This document shows positions 9,101 through 21,700 of a stretch of DNA of 33,299 nt, one piece after another (the stretch's first letter is position 1; each line of letters opens with the position of its first letter). Position numbers and translations under genes: made by a program. The DNA is from Phytophthora quininea (taxonomy: Eukaryota; Oomycota; Peronosporomycetes; Peronosporales; Peronosporaceae), in assembly GCA_011947345.1 (NCBI GenBank), contig JAAVTG010000857.1, forward strand, positions 1-33,299. The letters are read 5' to 3'. The notes below the pieces were generated by a model. That model was not told the origin of the DNA and did not search any database. It worked only from the letters and a program-made list of their open reading frames with translations.

Positions 9101-10732
9101 TTACATGAACGACAGGGGCTCGTACACGTGCGTCTTCTTCTCAGAGTCGTGGTTGGTCAAGTCCAGTTCGACATTCACGCAGAACAGCGGAGAGTTGCTG
9201 TCGTCGTCGCTGGTCAGTTGAATCTCGTAGTTACCAGCGGGAGCAATGACCGGCAGGTTCACGTCCACCTTCAGGTCCGAGAACTTGCCCTTCTTCATGG
9301 GGCAGCTGAAGCCGTGCACGTCAATGTGGCCCAAGTCAAGCGGCAGTGGCACGTGCGTGTCACCGCAGAGCTGGCCAGAGTGGCCGAAGACCTGCGTGCC
9401 AGCCAGCTTGACGCCCAGCTTGAAGTTGGCCGACGTGAAGTCCTGCTTCGAGTTGCCGTTGCCAAAGAAAGAGACTGGCTGGCCCCGATGAGGAGCCGTT
9501 GGCGTCACTTCCAGGTGGTCAAAGTCAATGATCGCGCTGCTGACATCGCCGCACTGTGTGATTTTAGCTGAAGAGAAGACCTCGGCCAGATTCTTGGGGC
9601 GGAAGTCACGCTCCGTCTCCTCAGCAGGGAACGAGTCCACAGGTTCACCAGCCGGCACAGTCTCCTCCTCCTCCTCGGAGACAGGTTCCTGCTCGTAACT
9701 GTTCAGCACATCCTCGAAGTCCTTGTTGCGAGTAAGGGCCGTGGCGAACGGGTAGCTGGGCACCGACGCGATTCCGCACTGGCCGGCGGGGCCGTTCTGT
9801 TCACGCGCGAGACGAATGTATCCGTGCTCTCCCCACGACTGACCCCACGAGTTCTTGACCTTCCAAAACTTCTGCCCATTGTCCTCTCCGTATCCGACGG
9901 CCAGCACGCCGTGGTCCAGTCTCGTGCCACAAGTCAGGTTAAACACACCCGACTTGTAGAACTGGAAGGCCTTTTGGTCAGCCTCAATGGCCACCGACAC
10001 GGGCTGCTGCGAAACGGCGACCTTGAGCGCGTGCTCATCCTGCGGGTTGACGTCCTGAAAGCCCGTCACCTTGACCACCTCGTTGCACTTGCGGCAGACG
10101 CCCACCTTGCCCTTGTACGCGTAGTCATCCTCGCTGCACAGTCCTCCGTGGTCCTCGATCCACGCAAAGGCGTGGTCCATCAGTCCTCCGTTGCAACCCA
10201 TGTCTCCGTTGTGGTCGCAGTCCATGAGCTCCTGCTCCGACAGGTTGGGCAGCGTGCCGCTGGCCACAAACGCAGCTCCCTCCACCGCCCCCGTCGTGGA
10301 GAAGGCCCAGCACGAGCCGCACATGCCCTGGTTCTTGACGGGCGTAACACCGCCCTTCTTGACCCAGTCGACACTCTGGGGAGTCTGCACGTCACTCCAG
10401 AGGCCGTCCACGCGGGCCCGGAGCCGCTGCTCCACGTAACCCTCAGGCAGCCGCAGCCCCGTCATCTCGGCCTTGAACTCGTCGAACGACAGCGCCGAGA
10501 ACGCGTTGTGGCCCAGCGTGACGCCGGTCCAGGCGTTCTCGGCATTGTGCTCGAGGATGTACAGGTCGTTGGCGATGTAGTTCTCCAGGCGGCGCGCGAA
10601 CTCGAGCGGCGCGCTGAAGCTCACGCCGTGGCTCTGCATCCAGTCCGAGAACTCCTGCTCGTACTGCTGCGGGGACTTGAGCGCGTCGGTGAGCGCCAGG
10701 CTCGCGAGGAGGAGGGTCGACACGGCGCGCAT
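9101..10732 (-). CDS. Secreted papain-like cysteine protease fused to an ML lipid-recognition domain
   Basis: Family C1A protease of 543 residues, uninterrupted. Residues 1-17 (MRAVSTLLLASLALTDA) look like a signal peptide. Residues 25-110 resemble an I29-type inhibitory propeptide. The mature protease has the oxyanion Gln135 and catalytic Cys141 in QGMCGSCWAFS, His274 in LDHGVLAVGYG and Asn294 in VKNSWGQSWGEHGY. After the protease (about residue 330) comes an acidic linker with a Glu run. Residues 393-525 form an MD-2-related lipid-recognition (ML) domain with paired cysteines (QCGD, LCGDTH, FSCPMKKG, LFCVNVE). This protease-ML fusion is known from oomycetes. Start: the ATG at 10732 is the first ATG in frame and places the signal peptide at the N terminus. 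The protein is likely secreted or lysosomal, processed by loss of the propeptide. Confidence 0.95.
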   Translation of the reverse strand: MRAVSTLLLASLALTDALKSPQQYEQEFSDWMQSHGVSFSAPLEFARRLENYIANDLYILEHNAENAWTGVTLGHNAFSALSFDEFKAEMTGLRLPEGYVEQRLRARVDGLWSDVQTPQSVDWVKKGGVTPVKNQGMCGSCWAFSTTGAVEGAAFVASGTLPNLSEQELMDCDHNGDMGCNGGLMDHAFAWIEDHGGLCSEDDYAYKGKVGVCRKCNEVVKVTGFQDVNPQDEHALKVAVSQQPVSVAIEADQKAFQFYKSGVFNLTCGTRLDHGVLAVGYGEDNGQKFWKVKNSWGQSWGEHGYIRLAREQNGPAGQCGIASVPSYPFATALTRNKDFEDVLNSYEQEPVSEEEEETVPAGEPVDSFPAEETERDFRPKNLAEVFSSAKITQCGDVSSAIIDFDHLEVTPTAPHRGQPVSFFGNGNSKQDFTSANFKLGVKLAGTQVFGHSGQLCGDTHVPLPLDLGHIDVHGFSCPMKKGKFSDLKVDVNLPVIAPAGNYEIQLTSDDDSNSPLFCVNVELDLTNHDSEKKTHVYEPLSFM

Positions 10733-11676
10733 CTTACTTAGCCAGCGGGGACTTGGACGCTTCGGTGCGGAATCGATAGTGAACTCAGGGGTTTCTCTTG
10801 GGCGTAAAAGATCGGAAGAAGGCGACCTACACTCTGCGTGAAGCCACGAGCCAATCACAGCGTGCAAAACACATGATCGTATTAGAGCGCCCTACCAACA
10901 GTAACGGTCGCACGAAGGAAAAGCTTGCCTTGCACCTGCGCCAGCTCGCTCACCTGCGCTGCGTGGCACGCCGTGCTGGTTTTGATGATGATACGCTCGC
11001 TCTACGTTTAATCTCTGTGGATGGCGACGTCGCCGCAGATTAAATAAGCCTGTCGACGACTTCAACCGGCAAGGAAGCACCTTCACCTGCGCGGCCAGAG
11101 AGACCCATCCGGCGCGAGAATCCTTCGTTCCCAGCCGCCACAGCGTCCTAAGCAATGGGCTTGGCACCAAACACAGCACAGTCCTACCCGCTGTTCGAAG
11201 TGAGGTCTCGCTCGCAATCGGAAGGCGGTCTCGGGGAAATGCTTGTTCTCCGCACCACACCGACATCAATCCTTCTTCTCCTCCAGCTACCATTGTCTTC
11301 ATACGCCACGCAGGCTTTGCCTGCGTCATGGCCCCCACAATCCTCTTCATCTCCGCCTGTCCTTGTCCACAGGTTTGCGACGACATGGCGCGGGTGTCTG
11401 AATGCTCGGCGGCAGCAAACGCTTCAGCACTGGGGCGCCTTCGGGGGCCACGCTTGCTATAACACCTCCGCGTCGTCGTCGAGCCCACTAGCTGCTGCAG
11501 CCATCGGCAGCGACTCCAACCAGCTTCCCGCATCGTGCAAGAAGAGCGAAATGAAACCGGGTCCGACTTCAAGCACGCGCTCATTGGCCGAAAATATCCG
11601 AGCTTGTTACACCCGACATTGGAGAAACGCCGGAGCAGTTCCCGATTATCAGGCCCGTCCGTCCGCCTGCCTCGTC
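10733..11676. other. Region with no gene I can support
   Basis: These 944 bases separate the divergent protease and RING genes. Long open frames exist on both strands (10892-11584 minus, 11155-11805 plus), but they overlap each other, have no recognisable domain and read as GC-rich chance frames. A short frame with an ATG near 11329 (MAPTILFISACPCPQVCDDMARV) might be upstream coding sequence of the RING gene; I cannot link it. The promoters of both neighbours must lie here. Confidence 0.4.
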
Positions 11677-12598
11677 ATGCCCGCCACCTGCACTCGACGT
11701 CTACCGCGAGCGCTGCAGCAAGCCATCGCCGAGGCCGCGCGCCGCCCGCCGCGCCCTCTGTGCAGCATCAGGATCTGCTCTGCTCCATCTGCTTCGACAT
11801 GTTGAGCTTCCCCGTCACTTTGCCCTGCGGGTGCGTATCCCAATAACAAGTTGCTGACAAAGATTATGATAAATGTGATACTAATATCGCGCATTCCACT
11901 GCAGACACAACTTCGACCGCGGCTGTATTCTGACGGCGTGGGCGCACGACGCCAGCTCCAAAGCGTCTGTATCTCCGCCACCCCAAGAAGCAGAGGAAGA
12001 CTCGGCCGAGGAAGGACTGGTGCAAGGCTCGGGGGCTGTAGACATGGACGCACAACCTCCGAACCCTCCGCCAGCAGAAACCGCACACGGAGGCCACTTG
12101 TGCCCGCTGTGTCGACAACCGGCGCCTATTGACACGATAGAGGAGCTGCAGGTCAACTTGCTACTGAAAACCCTGATCGCCTCGCTGTATCCTGAGGAGA
12201 CGAGAGCTGTGGCCACGACGGCGAAGCAGCAGTGTCCGCACTTGATGTTGCCGCCATCTCCGCGTCATGGAGGACCGCTCACTACCCACACTGCAGCGTC
12301 CGCGTTCCGAAGCCGACCGAGTCTGCGCACCTTCTCGTCGTTCGTCTACGTGTGCGCAGCGTCGATCACAGACCCGCCTGGATTCGTGTTGGCAGTGCTG
12401 CTGCTTTTGATACTGCTGGCGACAGCATGCAGTCCACAGCCCGCGAGTGCGACCCCCGCAGCTTCCGCCATGGTCATGTTCGACACGATGGATCGTGTGT
12501 GCAATGGGCTGTCATTGCTCATCCACCGTATATCGCTGCAGATGGACCAAGCGGACCAGGTTTCGCCGTTGCTTCGACTCATATCGTACATCCTTTAG
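11677..12598 (+). CDS. RING-finger protein, probable E3 ubiquitin ligase, possibly membrane-anchored
   Basis: C3HC4 RING finger split by an intron. Exon 1 (11677-11830) gives LLCSICFDMLSFPVTLPCG, and exon 2 (11905 on) gives GHNFDRGCILTAWAH and later HLCPLCRQPAP. All eight zinc ligands are present, but 58 acidic and proline-rich residues separate the sixth ligand from the CPLC pair, where RINGs usually have a short loop. After the RING is a helical stretch (IEELQVNLLLKTLIASLYPEE), then a Ser/Pro-rich part and a hydrophobic segment (FVLAVLLLLILLATAC) that could cross a membrane. Start: the ATG at 11677 (MPATCTRRLPRALQQ) lies in the neighbouring frame; one more C at about 11753-11755 joins it to the RING frame, which has no ATG of its own. 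The 3' end is uncertain because other frames are open beyond 12230. Confidence 0.65.
11831..11904 (+). other. Intron inside the RING finger
   Basis: Donor GTGCGT at 11831, acceptor GCAG ending at 11904, 74 bases. Splicing rebuilds the Gly codon immediately before the zinc-ligand His (LPCG-GHNFDRGC). Without removal the frame ends at once in CVSQ. Confidence 0.85.
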
Positions 12599-12780
12599 GG
12601 GCTGTGACCGACATTGCCAACGGTGCTGCGCTGCTAGGATGTTGGAGCAAGGAGCGAGCATCATCTCTCTTACCGGACAGGTATCGTGTTTGCGGATGGA
12701 GTTCACACGATCAAAATGCATATATTTATGTATGTTACTGTAATCAACACTTTTACCAGCAAAGGTGCGATAAAATGCAT

Positions 12781-15700
12781 TCAGTAGCGCAGGCTGCAGA
12801 AGCAGGCGACACCAGCCTTGATCCAATACTCTTGATCCGCAAACAGCACCTGGGCATTGGTCTCCGAGACCAGTGAGTTACGGAAGATGGTCTGCTTGTT
12901 TGCGGGGATCTCAAGCCACATGACGAAGTTGGTTGAGTGGCCCGTGGTCGAAAGCGTTCCGGTTCGCGTGAGAATTTTGTACACTGGACAGCGATAAATA
13001 CCGCGCTGTGGTGCCTCACGATTCGGTTGCGGCAGTAAATGGATCACAGGCATCTTGGCGAATAGTTCACGTGGCAGTGGGTCATCCAGCGACTTGGCAT
13101 CGTAATTCCATCGCGCCCCTCCAAGAACAAGCCGTACGTGTAGCAGCCATCGGTGGCGCGCGTCATAAGCTGCTCGACACTCTCAGCCATCATGATGAAC
13201 TGGAACGATAGCGAATCGATCGGCAATTTGTATCGTCGAGCGTGGTTCTGGATGGTGCCAGTCATAAAACCTTGTGGGAAGAAGAAGCCCGATATCCAAA
13301 ACACTGCCGGGATGCCATGCGCGATCCAGTTCGAGATAAACGTCAATCGGTCTAAGAGATCCTTCACCCAGGCGCCTAGCGGCTTCAGCGACGGGTATGC
13401 TTTGGATTCCCATACAGCAGGCACTTTTTGGTCATAAAGAGACGAGCCCATGGCTTCCAGTTCGGCAGACATGACTACGAGACCTTTGAGACCTTGTTGA
13501 ACAAGATGCAGAGTACTAGACATCACTGCAATCAGTTTGTTAAAGCGCTCTACCTCCTGTGCCAGAACTGTGTTCATCGATTCGTTGTAGGACACAGGGT
13601 AGGCAGCATGGACGTGCTCCAAATCAAACTGACCCGGCAATTGCGCTGCGATGGCTTGCGCTGCGTCGGCAATGATCTCTTCACGGCTCTTTCCAGCACC
13701 AGTGCTCACTCGCGGTTGCAACGAGAGCAGGAGATCGAACGCTTCATATGTCTCTGCCTGTGCGCTTGTGATGTTGGCATTCTCGTGCATGCCGAACACT
13801 TCTGGTTCGGGGTTAATAGGCATTGAATTAATGTAGCTCACGTAGCTCTCGTAGGCGCGATGCGGGTCACAATCAAGCGAATAGTAAACTCCACTTCTTG
13901 AGAATGTGTAACCCTTTTGCAAGATCGCCTCCTTGAAAAACGTCATCAAGATGACATCCGACGTTCGCATGTCCTTATCGTCGGTAATACGCCCACCGTA
14001 ATTGATAGTGGACGTCATGACCTGCAGCACGTCGAACGGCACTTGGTCGTACGTGTCCAGGAACATCTCAAGTTGCGCTACGCTAATGTCCAAGTCGGTC
14101 TCGTTGAATTGGTACGGGATATTCCATCCAAGTGCACCAAAGCGCTTGCGCTCACATACGATGGCATGGTAGAAACAGAGACCGAATAGGAGCTTACGGA
14201 AGACGTCCGGCTTACGGGTAGCGGAGAGTCGTGCTTCATCCAGCTTATAGTACGTGTTTTTGAGGTTTGCTCGCAGTCCTTTCGGTGCTTCTTTGGTCAT
14301 TTTTACGCCATCCTGCAGCACCGATGCAGGGAATGCCGGGTTGGGCATGCTCGTGAGCCACAATCGGAAATTGTCATGCAACTTCGTGGGGTCCAGCTCC
14401 TCGCAGATGCGTTCTAGCTCGGGCATCCAACTCAGCGCCAAATGGCAGTTCTGAAGTAAAACCCAGTCGCCCTTTGTCGTGGCGGTCTCGATGAGTCGAG
14501 CAGCTAATGTACCTTGGCCCTGCCCAAGTGCGATGGATTTAAGCTTGCTCTCCATCCCCGTGCTAACGGCAAAGCCGTGCAGATCTTTAGCTGGGTCAGA
14601 TCCTTGCGACAGTACAAAAATTAAGGGCGTCGTCGGACTTGCATCCTCGAATGTATTGGCCAGGTCAAACGGCGGAGGCTCAATAAACTCTTTGCCCAGC
14701 TTGCACGAGACCAAGTTCTGAATACCAGGCATCATTTTGTCAGGTCGCAGCACTCTCAACACACACAATCGCTGGAATTCATCCAGCTTGGGCAATAGTT
14801 CGCCAGGTAGAGGTTGATTCTCTGGGTCTGTCGAATCGAAAATTGCTCGGAACGCCTCAACATGCTTCGTAACCTCCTTCTCAAGGCCGGCAAAAGCAGG
14901 AAAAGTTGCCAGTGCACAAATTTGCTGCCATGCAAACCCTTCCAGCCATCGACTTGCCGGGTTCTCTGCATCTACGGGCGGATTAGAGCTAATTCCTGAC
15001 AACAAGAATCGCCATTCGCCAGCGTCGACTTCATTGTTGCCCTGCATGATCTTAATGGTCAACAAAAAGAAAACAGCAACTTGTGTTTCTCGAAAAGAGA
15101 ACGGCAAACATTTTTGTACACGGAATACGTGAAGTAGTCGTTGAGGTTCGCAAGACGGGTCTCCAATTGCGCGGACGGCTTGGCAGCCTGGATACCACGA
15201 ATGAAAAGTCCAGTGAACCACGTGAGCGAATACTGGTACATTGGATCCACCAGCGCAAGGTCGGCAATACAAAAGAATAATAACGCAGCGCGGAATGCCA
15301 CTGGCCGATAGCCATCACTGCGTGCATCAATCTCTCGCTCCGTTTCTTCGGCTTCGCGCATCTTTTCCATCACAACGGCGGACGTCTCCTTCGCAGACGC
15401 CAGAGTCTCGATAAGATTTGTGTCATCCAGGATGTTTCCCTCAGAGTGCGACAAGAGGTACAGGATTTGGTTCTCAATATCGTACAGCTGTCTTTTCCTT
15501 CGGCGTTCGACAGCACGAGCTCATTTTTCTTGGCTGCAAGCTCTGGTAGTTCCTTCAGAACCACAACACCTAGAAGTTGCTCCTCTAGTCCCTTCATCGT
15601 AATAGTAAAGTTGAGCAGGCTGACCTTGACGCAAACTTCGGGGCGTAATGCGGATTGGCCAACTTGGTGGTGAGGAAAAAGCGGAAACTATCGTTGTACG

Positions 15701-18700
15701 GGATGACGTTCTCACCCAAGCGGATCATATCTTGACCCCCTTGTTTGAACTTTTGCTGCAACAGCACAGGCTCGAGAGCTGCATCCAGTTCTTCGCCTAC
15801 GTTCTCGAGCAATACCCATTTGCCAAAGCGAATACCGTTCTCCAAGCAGCGAAGGAACCCACGATCCGACTGTTTGACGACATCCATGCCATTATCGCAC
15901 AATTTCTTGTCGCGTCCAAGGTTTTTGATGAACCGGTTAGCCTGGCCTTGAGGGTCAATTAACAGTGGCCACCTTCGGGCACGTCCCATGATAATACCAT
16001 TCTGCGTCGACACTGTATCTGTAGGCAGCCCAGCAATTTGCCACGCTCTCAATTTGACAGGATCTTGCAGTGTGCGAATCAGGTCGCAGCCCGGAGAGTG
16101 AGGCACTTCATGTTTCACAAGAGCTTCGTGCCATGAAGCAACTAGTTGCTCGCGGAACTCTGCTGTAAACGCTCCCAGATAACTAATCGTACCAGCTGAC
16201 ACGAGCACGTCTCCCGTAAGGTTAGCGTAGTCAAGAGTGAGCTGAGCCACTGTATCCTTCCATCGAGCTTCCTCACCTCCAAGCCCACCAATAAGTCGCT
16301 CGGCATTTTGCAACTGGACTTGACACTGCACTACTTTTCGCCCAAGTTCTTCTTTCTTAGCTACAGCGCCGTTGTATGACTGCTCTAGCTCGGCTAGACG
16401 ATCGCTGACCTGTTTAAGATTGTCTTGAGCGCTTTTCAAAACAGCCAGCGTCTCATCAAGCTCTTTCTGGGCTTGTGCCAGAGCCTGTTTCTTTGGTTCT
16501 ACAGCCCTGGCTACGAAATGGTAGGTATACATGGCTCGTGCCCACATGCAAATTGCCGTACAGGCTTTCGAGGACTTTTCGATGGCTTCTGGGGTAAAAT
16601 TCGGATCTTCCATGCTCGGCGCCACCTTCGTGATAATTGCATCCGGGATGTTATCCTTATCGAAGCCCAGCAGGTTCTCCAGGAATTTGTTCGCATTCGA
16701 AAGCACAACCTTCTGCGCTACCTCCCAGTAGTCATTAATCTTTTACCGGGACGATCCGGGTCGGGTTTACTCACTGGCTTTTGGCCAAAGAGAATGCAAA
16801 CAACTTCCATCGTGAGCTTGACGCCGGCAGGGGCGTTTTTAGCGCCTTGACTTCGTCGATATCAGCCTTTTGAGACGGTTGAGGCATTCAACAGCAGACT
16901 CGAGCTGGCAGAGCAGCATCCAAATCACGTTGAGCCGAGTCGGCGATTTCCTGCGTGGCACTGGCCTTGATACTGGCTGCAGCTTCTTCTTTCTCGACTG
17001 TAGCTTTGGTCACATCAGCTTCCGCGCTATCTTTCGCAATCTGAACCATCATCTGCTCCACTTCCAGTTGTGTGGCTGCTAGCACAGGCTGGAGCTCCAC
17101 GAGCTCTGTCTGCATTGTTGCAACGATCGCCTTTGTTTCCGATAGTTTGTCGACGCCATTCTGCAGCCGACTTTGCATCATATTGACTTCCTCACGTTTC
17201 ATGACCAGGACGGACTTGAACGCTGACAGCAGCTCCAGATAACTTGTCGGTGTAACGTAAAAGTATCTTCGCAGCGTGTTGTAAAACTGTTTGCTAGCTT
17301 CTTCTACACTTTGATGCACAATTTTGAAAGCTTCCACGAGTGCAGGAAGTTTGTCGCCTAGTGCTAAGTTGCCGTCGCTTAAAATTGCGGACGCAACAGA
17401 ATTCAGAGCTTCAGCAGGCCACTCACTGAACCAATCGATCGTAGAGCAATTGACGAGTGATGGGAACATGCGCAAGCGATCACGGAAGAGCCCGCCAAGC
17501 GGGCTCATGCAGATCACCAGGTGGATGTTGCGGCGCACACGGTTAATATACTGCTGGAAAATATTCGTCTTCGTCGGTGGGATTTGGCGTTTTTGACAAT
17601 CCACTCTACAAGCAGTAATAATTTGGTCCAGATCTTCCGGGCCGTACAAGTTTGGCACGTTACCAGCATTCAGGACGCCGTTGAGGTCTTCCAGCATCGT
17701 TTCATTGACCACTTGTACGTCCGAGAAGAGAAACACCACAGGAATGTCTTTGACGCCAGCAAGCAACAAACACTTCTTTACATCTTCTCTCCACTCAGTC
17801 AGGCCATATCCTTTCACAATCTCCACTTGGAAGCATTTATATCCAGCCATAAAGGTTGCGAGCTTTGTGAGGCTTTGACGTCCACTGCCTCCGACTCCAA
17901 GGAGCAAAGCATTGCCCATGGGCTGCCGAATTATACGTGAAATGCGAGATACGTGCTCCACGGCATCCATAAACAAGACGAGCGACATCGGCGACTTGCT
18001 CTCGGCATTATAGTCCAGTAGGTATTCGTCCATGATGCTCAGCACCTTTTCCACCTCAGCAACCTCCTCGTAGATTTTAGGATCGGCTCCAGGAACCAAA
18101 TAATCGCCGTAGATCAGATACTCTTTGGTCACAACTTGCCCGTATTCACGCTGGAAGAACTCCTTTACAGATGTCTGCATGAGCTCTCGAAACCATTCGT
18201 GGTCTTGTGAAGAAATCATTCGATCCTCGTAGACGCGTTTGCACTCATGCACCCACAAACGGATGAGGGAGTCTACGTCTGCAATGCGACGACTATCCCC
18301 CATGAGAACACCTTGAAAGACCTTAGCTAGATCCCGCAGATTGAATGTGTAATGAGACTTGGCAGGTGTAGGAAGCAACTCGCGGCAAATGGTGTTGTAG
18401 ACGCTGATGGAGGCGCGAACAACGTTATCCGTTAGCCGACCGATTTCTGGCGGGAACCCTGAGGCCAAAAAGTTGCCAAGAATGGTGCTGAATATAATGG
18501 TTTTACTGTCATCGCCAAGCTCTGCATAGCCCACCACATTGAAGTGGCGAACTAGTCGAGGCGTAATTGGGTTGCGTCCACCACCAGGAGGTCCCATCGA
18601 TGCGACGAACAGGATATCAATGATGGTGCGGAACACCAGCAACTTGCGATCGTACCAACCGCCCTGATCAAACCATTGCCGCACTAATTCCAATGGTGGC

Positions 18701-21700
18701 TGCGCAAAGTATTTCTCACGTTTGGGCATGTTGAGATCGTCCACATAAATGATGTACTTCTTGCCAGCTGGCGGACCGTAGACTCCCTTCCGACGCTTTT
18801 CCATTTTGGCGTCCAGCATGTCTTGCGTTTGGTTGGCGGACGTTTGCGCCGAGAAAGAAATTGGGATAGGAATGTAGACGTCTGCAGGCAGCGATTGCAG
18901 GTAGCGCGTAATATTGACCGTCTTACCGGTTCCAGTGCCACCAACCATGAGCACATTCTTGCCGGCGCTCATCAACTCTTCCAGTAGATAGTTGTTTCGC
19001 ACTGAGTCAGCCGTTGGCACCACGATATCAGCAAAAGACGAGTTTGGAGGCACTTTGTAGGGATTTACAGTACTCATCCACGGAACCCACTTATGACTAG
19101 CGAGTTGGTAACAGTAGTCGTAGACTAGCCCAGTCGCTGGCATAGGAGGTTTACAATTGTTTGCCGCCATCTCATTTCGCAGGAAGCTGTCAAATCGCAC
19201 GCGGCCGGCGTCGTTCGTAGTGACACCCACAGACCATATCAACGCAAATACAAACAACGGCTCAATATCGTCCTTGAACTGTGCGTTGGGAGTTTTGCTG
19301 CCGGTTGGGGTTCAGCCGCGCCTTCAACGAGTTTCTCCCGGTAAGGATCCAGCGAGCAATCAAGCAAGTTCATAAGGCTCTGCGCTACGTTGTTGTCCAT
19401 GGTTGGCACCAACTCAGCCAGAAATGATCTGAGGAAAGTCACTGCTGAATACAGATACACATCAAAAAGTCTTAAAAGATGGGAGCGAAGGAAACCACAG
19501 CTTTTGGAAGACGTTCAAGCCAAGAATCCACAAGAGGTCCCAAGCCAAGCGTGCTTGGCTCCATGTAGACCATTCCGGTACGGCTGACTGTGGCAGGAGA
19601 TGCCACAGATAGATCCTCCACTTCAAACATCATCGTCATCTGTCTTGACATTTGCAACATTTCGCCGCTGTTGAGACAAAGTTTCTTGTTATCGTCGAGC
19701 ACTGTGTTCATATTTTCAATCCATATTGCATCCACTGGGCCGTCAAAAATGACCCACTTGCGGTCGGGCTTCGTATCACTTGCAGCAGCACGGTACAGCG
19801 TAGACAGGATACCGTCTTGCCATTCGTGCGTGTTGGCATCAAACTCGCCGTAGAGCTGGCCCATTGTGATCGATTTAGGATTGAGTTGGTACTTGATCAC
19901 TTTCTCGAAAGCAAAGCCAGACTCGCCCCGTCGCTTAAGCTCTGTGAGTGCATCTGCAAGAACTGCAATGTTGCAAGACTTTCCGCCTCCAGTAGCCCCT
20001 ACGACCATCAGACCGTGCCGAACAACGATTGTCTCGTACAGCTGAATGCATTTGGTGAGGAAGTAGGGCACAGGCTGCAGGTTCAGCTTGTGTGTCTGCA
20101 GCTTAATTACACTGATCAGTGCACCTAGATCTAGATTGGGTCGCTGCTTTCCTGGGAACAAGTCACTGATGATACCGTTGAACAGAGGAATATCATGGGC
20201 CAGGAATTTCGGCAGGTTAACGTCTTGGAGTGCCCGGAGGAGTAGAACGTCTTCATCCATATCGGGGTCATCCCGCTTGAGGTTACCAGCAGCTGTAATG
20301 ACCGTTTTGACGGCTCGCATACCGTAATCGTAATGGAACTGGGACGACAATTGTTCTGAGCAAAGTTTGAAAGTCGTAACCATCTTGGCACCGAGAGCAC
20401 GCGCGTCTGAGAACCCGTACGCGAAAAACATAATCTCGCCGATAAGCGCGTAATCTGGAACCATCATAGCAACAGGCCTGAAAAGTGCCGCGAGAGAGTC
20501 GGGTAGTTCGCTACGGCCAGCGTAGCCAGGATTCATAGTGATAAATACACCAAACTGATCGCTAAGCTTGATGTCGGAGCCTTCAAAGACGATCCGAGTG
20601 TCTCCCCGACGAATACCAAGCTGTAACGTAACAACTTGCTGTCCAACAACAGAAAGCACCTCGATATCAATACGGTTGAATTCGTCGAAACACGCCCAAG
20701 CACCGCAAGAAGCCAGTCCCTTGAAGAACTTGCCCATAGCAATATAGTCAAGACCATCCGAGCAGTTAAACACGACACATTGTTTGGCCAGAGCTTTAGC
20801 CAGATCTTTCGTTGTTTCCGTCTTTCCAGTGCCGGCAGGTCCAGCCGGTGCTCCGCCGAGGATCATCTGCAGTGCGCCCATCAGCGTCAGGTAGCACTTA
20901 TCTGTAAGTGGCGTGATGACAAGACGAAAAGAGTTGCCCAAATACTCATAGCCATAAGGGCGACGCGAAGTCACAGCTTGCACCCATAAATTCTTGTCAG
21001 CCCAGTAATATTTCAGTTGGGAGCTCCACAAAAGTCTCCCTTCGACTCCACATTTTGAGCTACGAGTTTACGAGTCACATCACGGGCATGGACATCAATA
21101 ACAGTAAGAGCACCACATGTGATACGGGCCATGCTATCGAGGTTACCACGAACAAGAGTGACCATGTCAGCGAGTTGGCCTAACTGTCGAGTCATCATTT
21201 TTGAACGCCTTCACGTCCATCAGCATCCATAGCTTCCTCCATTTCGCGCGTCCAATGCATTTGACTCCCGTTCAGAACGCACATACCTGGCCACTTTTGA
21301 ATCCAAAGCGACCGATCCGTCCGAGTATAATCCGCAATCGCACGCTCCATGATATCGCGGATCGATACCTTCATCATATCTTCCACCTCCATCATCCAAT
21401 GCTCGACGTTTTTACCTTTTGGGTCTACCATGGTTGAAAATGGCACCTTTTCGCCTTCCGCCGAGATCATTGCACTGATATTCAGGTCCTCTTCGAACGT
21501 CACTTGCACGATTCCTTCAAAGCATTTCTTCAAGTGAGGTTGGACAAGCTTAACATCTTTGGATTCTGACAAGATCGAGAGCAACTCGTCGTTCGATAAA
21601 AATAAAATCGAGCAAACGACGACCGCTTCACTTCCAAATAGTCGCTCAGTCCCTTCTGCACAAGCTCGAGGAAGTGATTTGACTCGCGAAATCGCTCTAG

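Noticed and set aside
9824..10741. 305-codon plus-strand frame opposite the protease
   Set aside because: Antisense shadow of an uninterrupted gene with a complete catalytic triad.
10892..11584. 230-codon minus-strand frame between the protease and RING genes
   Set aside because: No ATG-supported start that fits a family, no domain, and it overlaps another open frame on the opposite strand.
12232..12876. 214-codon plus-strand frame downstream of the RING gene
   Set aside because: It could hold part of the RING gene's 3' end if a base is missing, but it has no recognisable domain and its end overlaps the dynein 3' end, so I did not annotate it.
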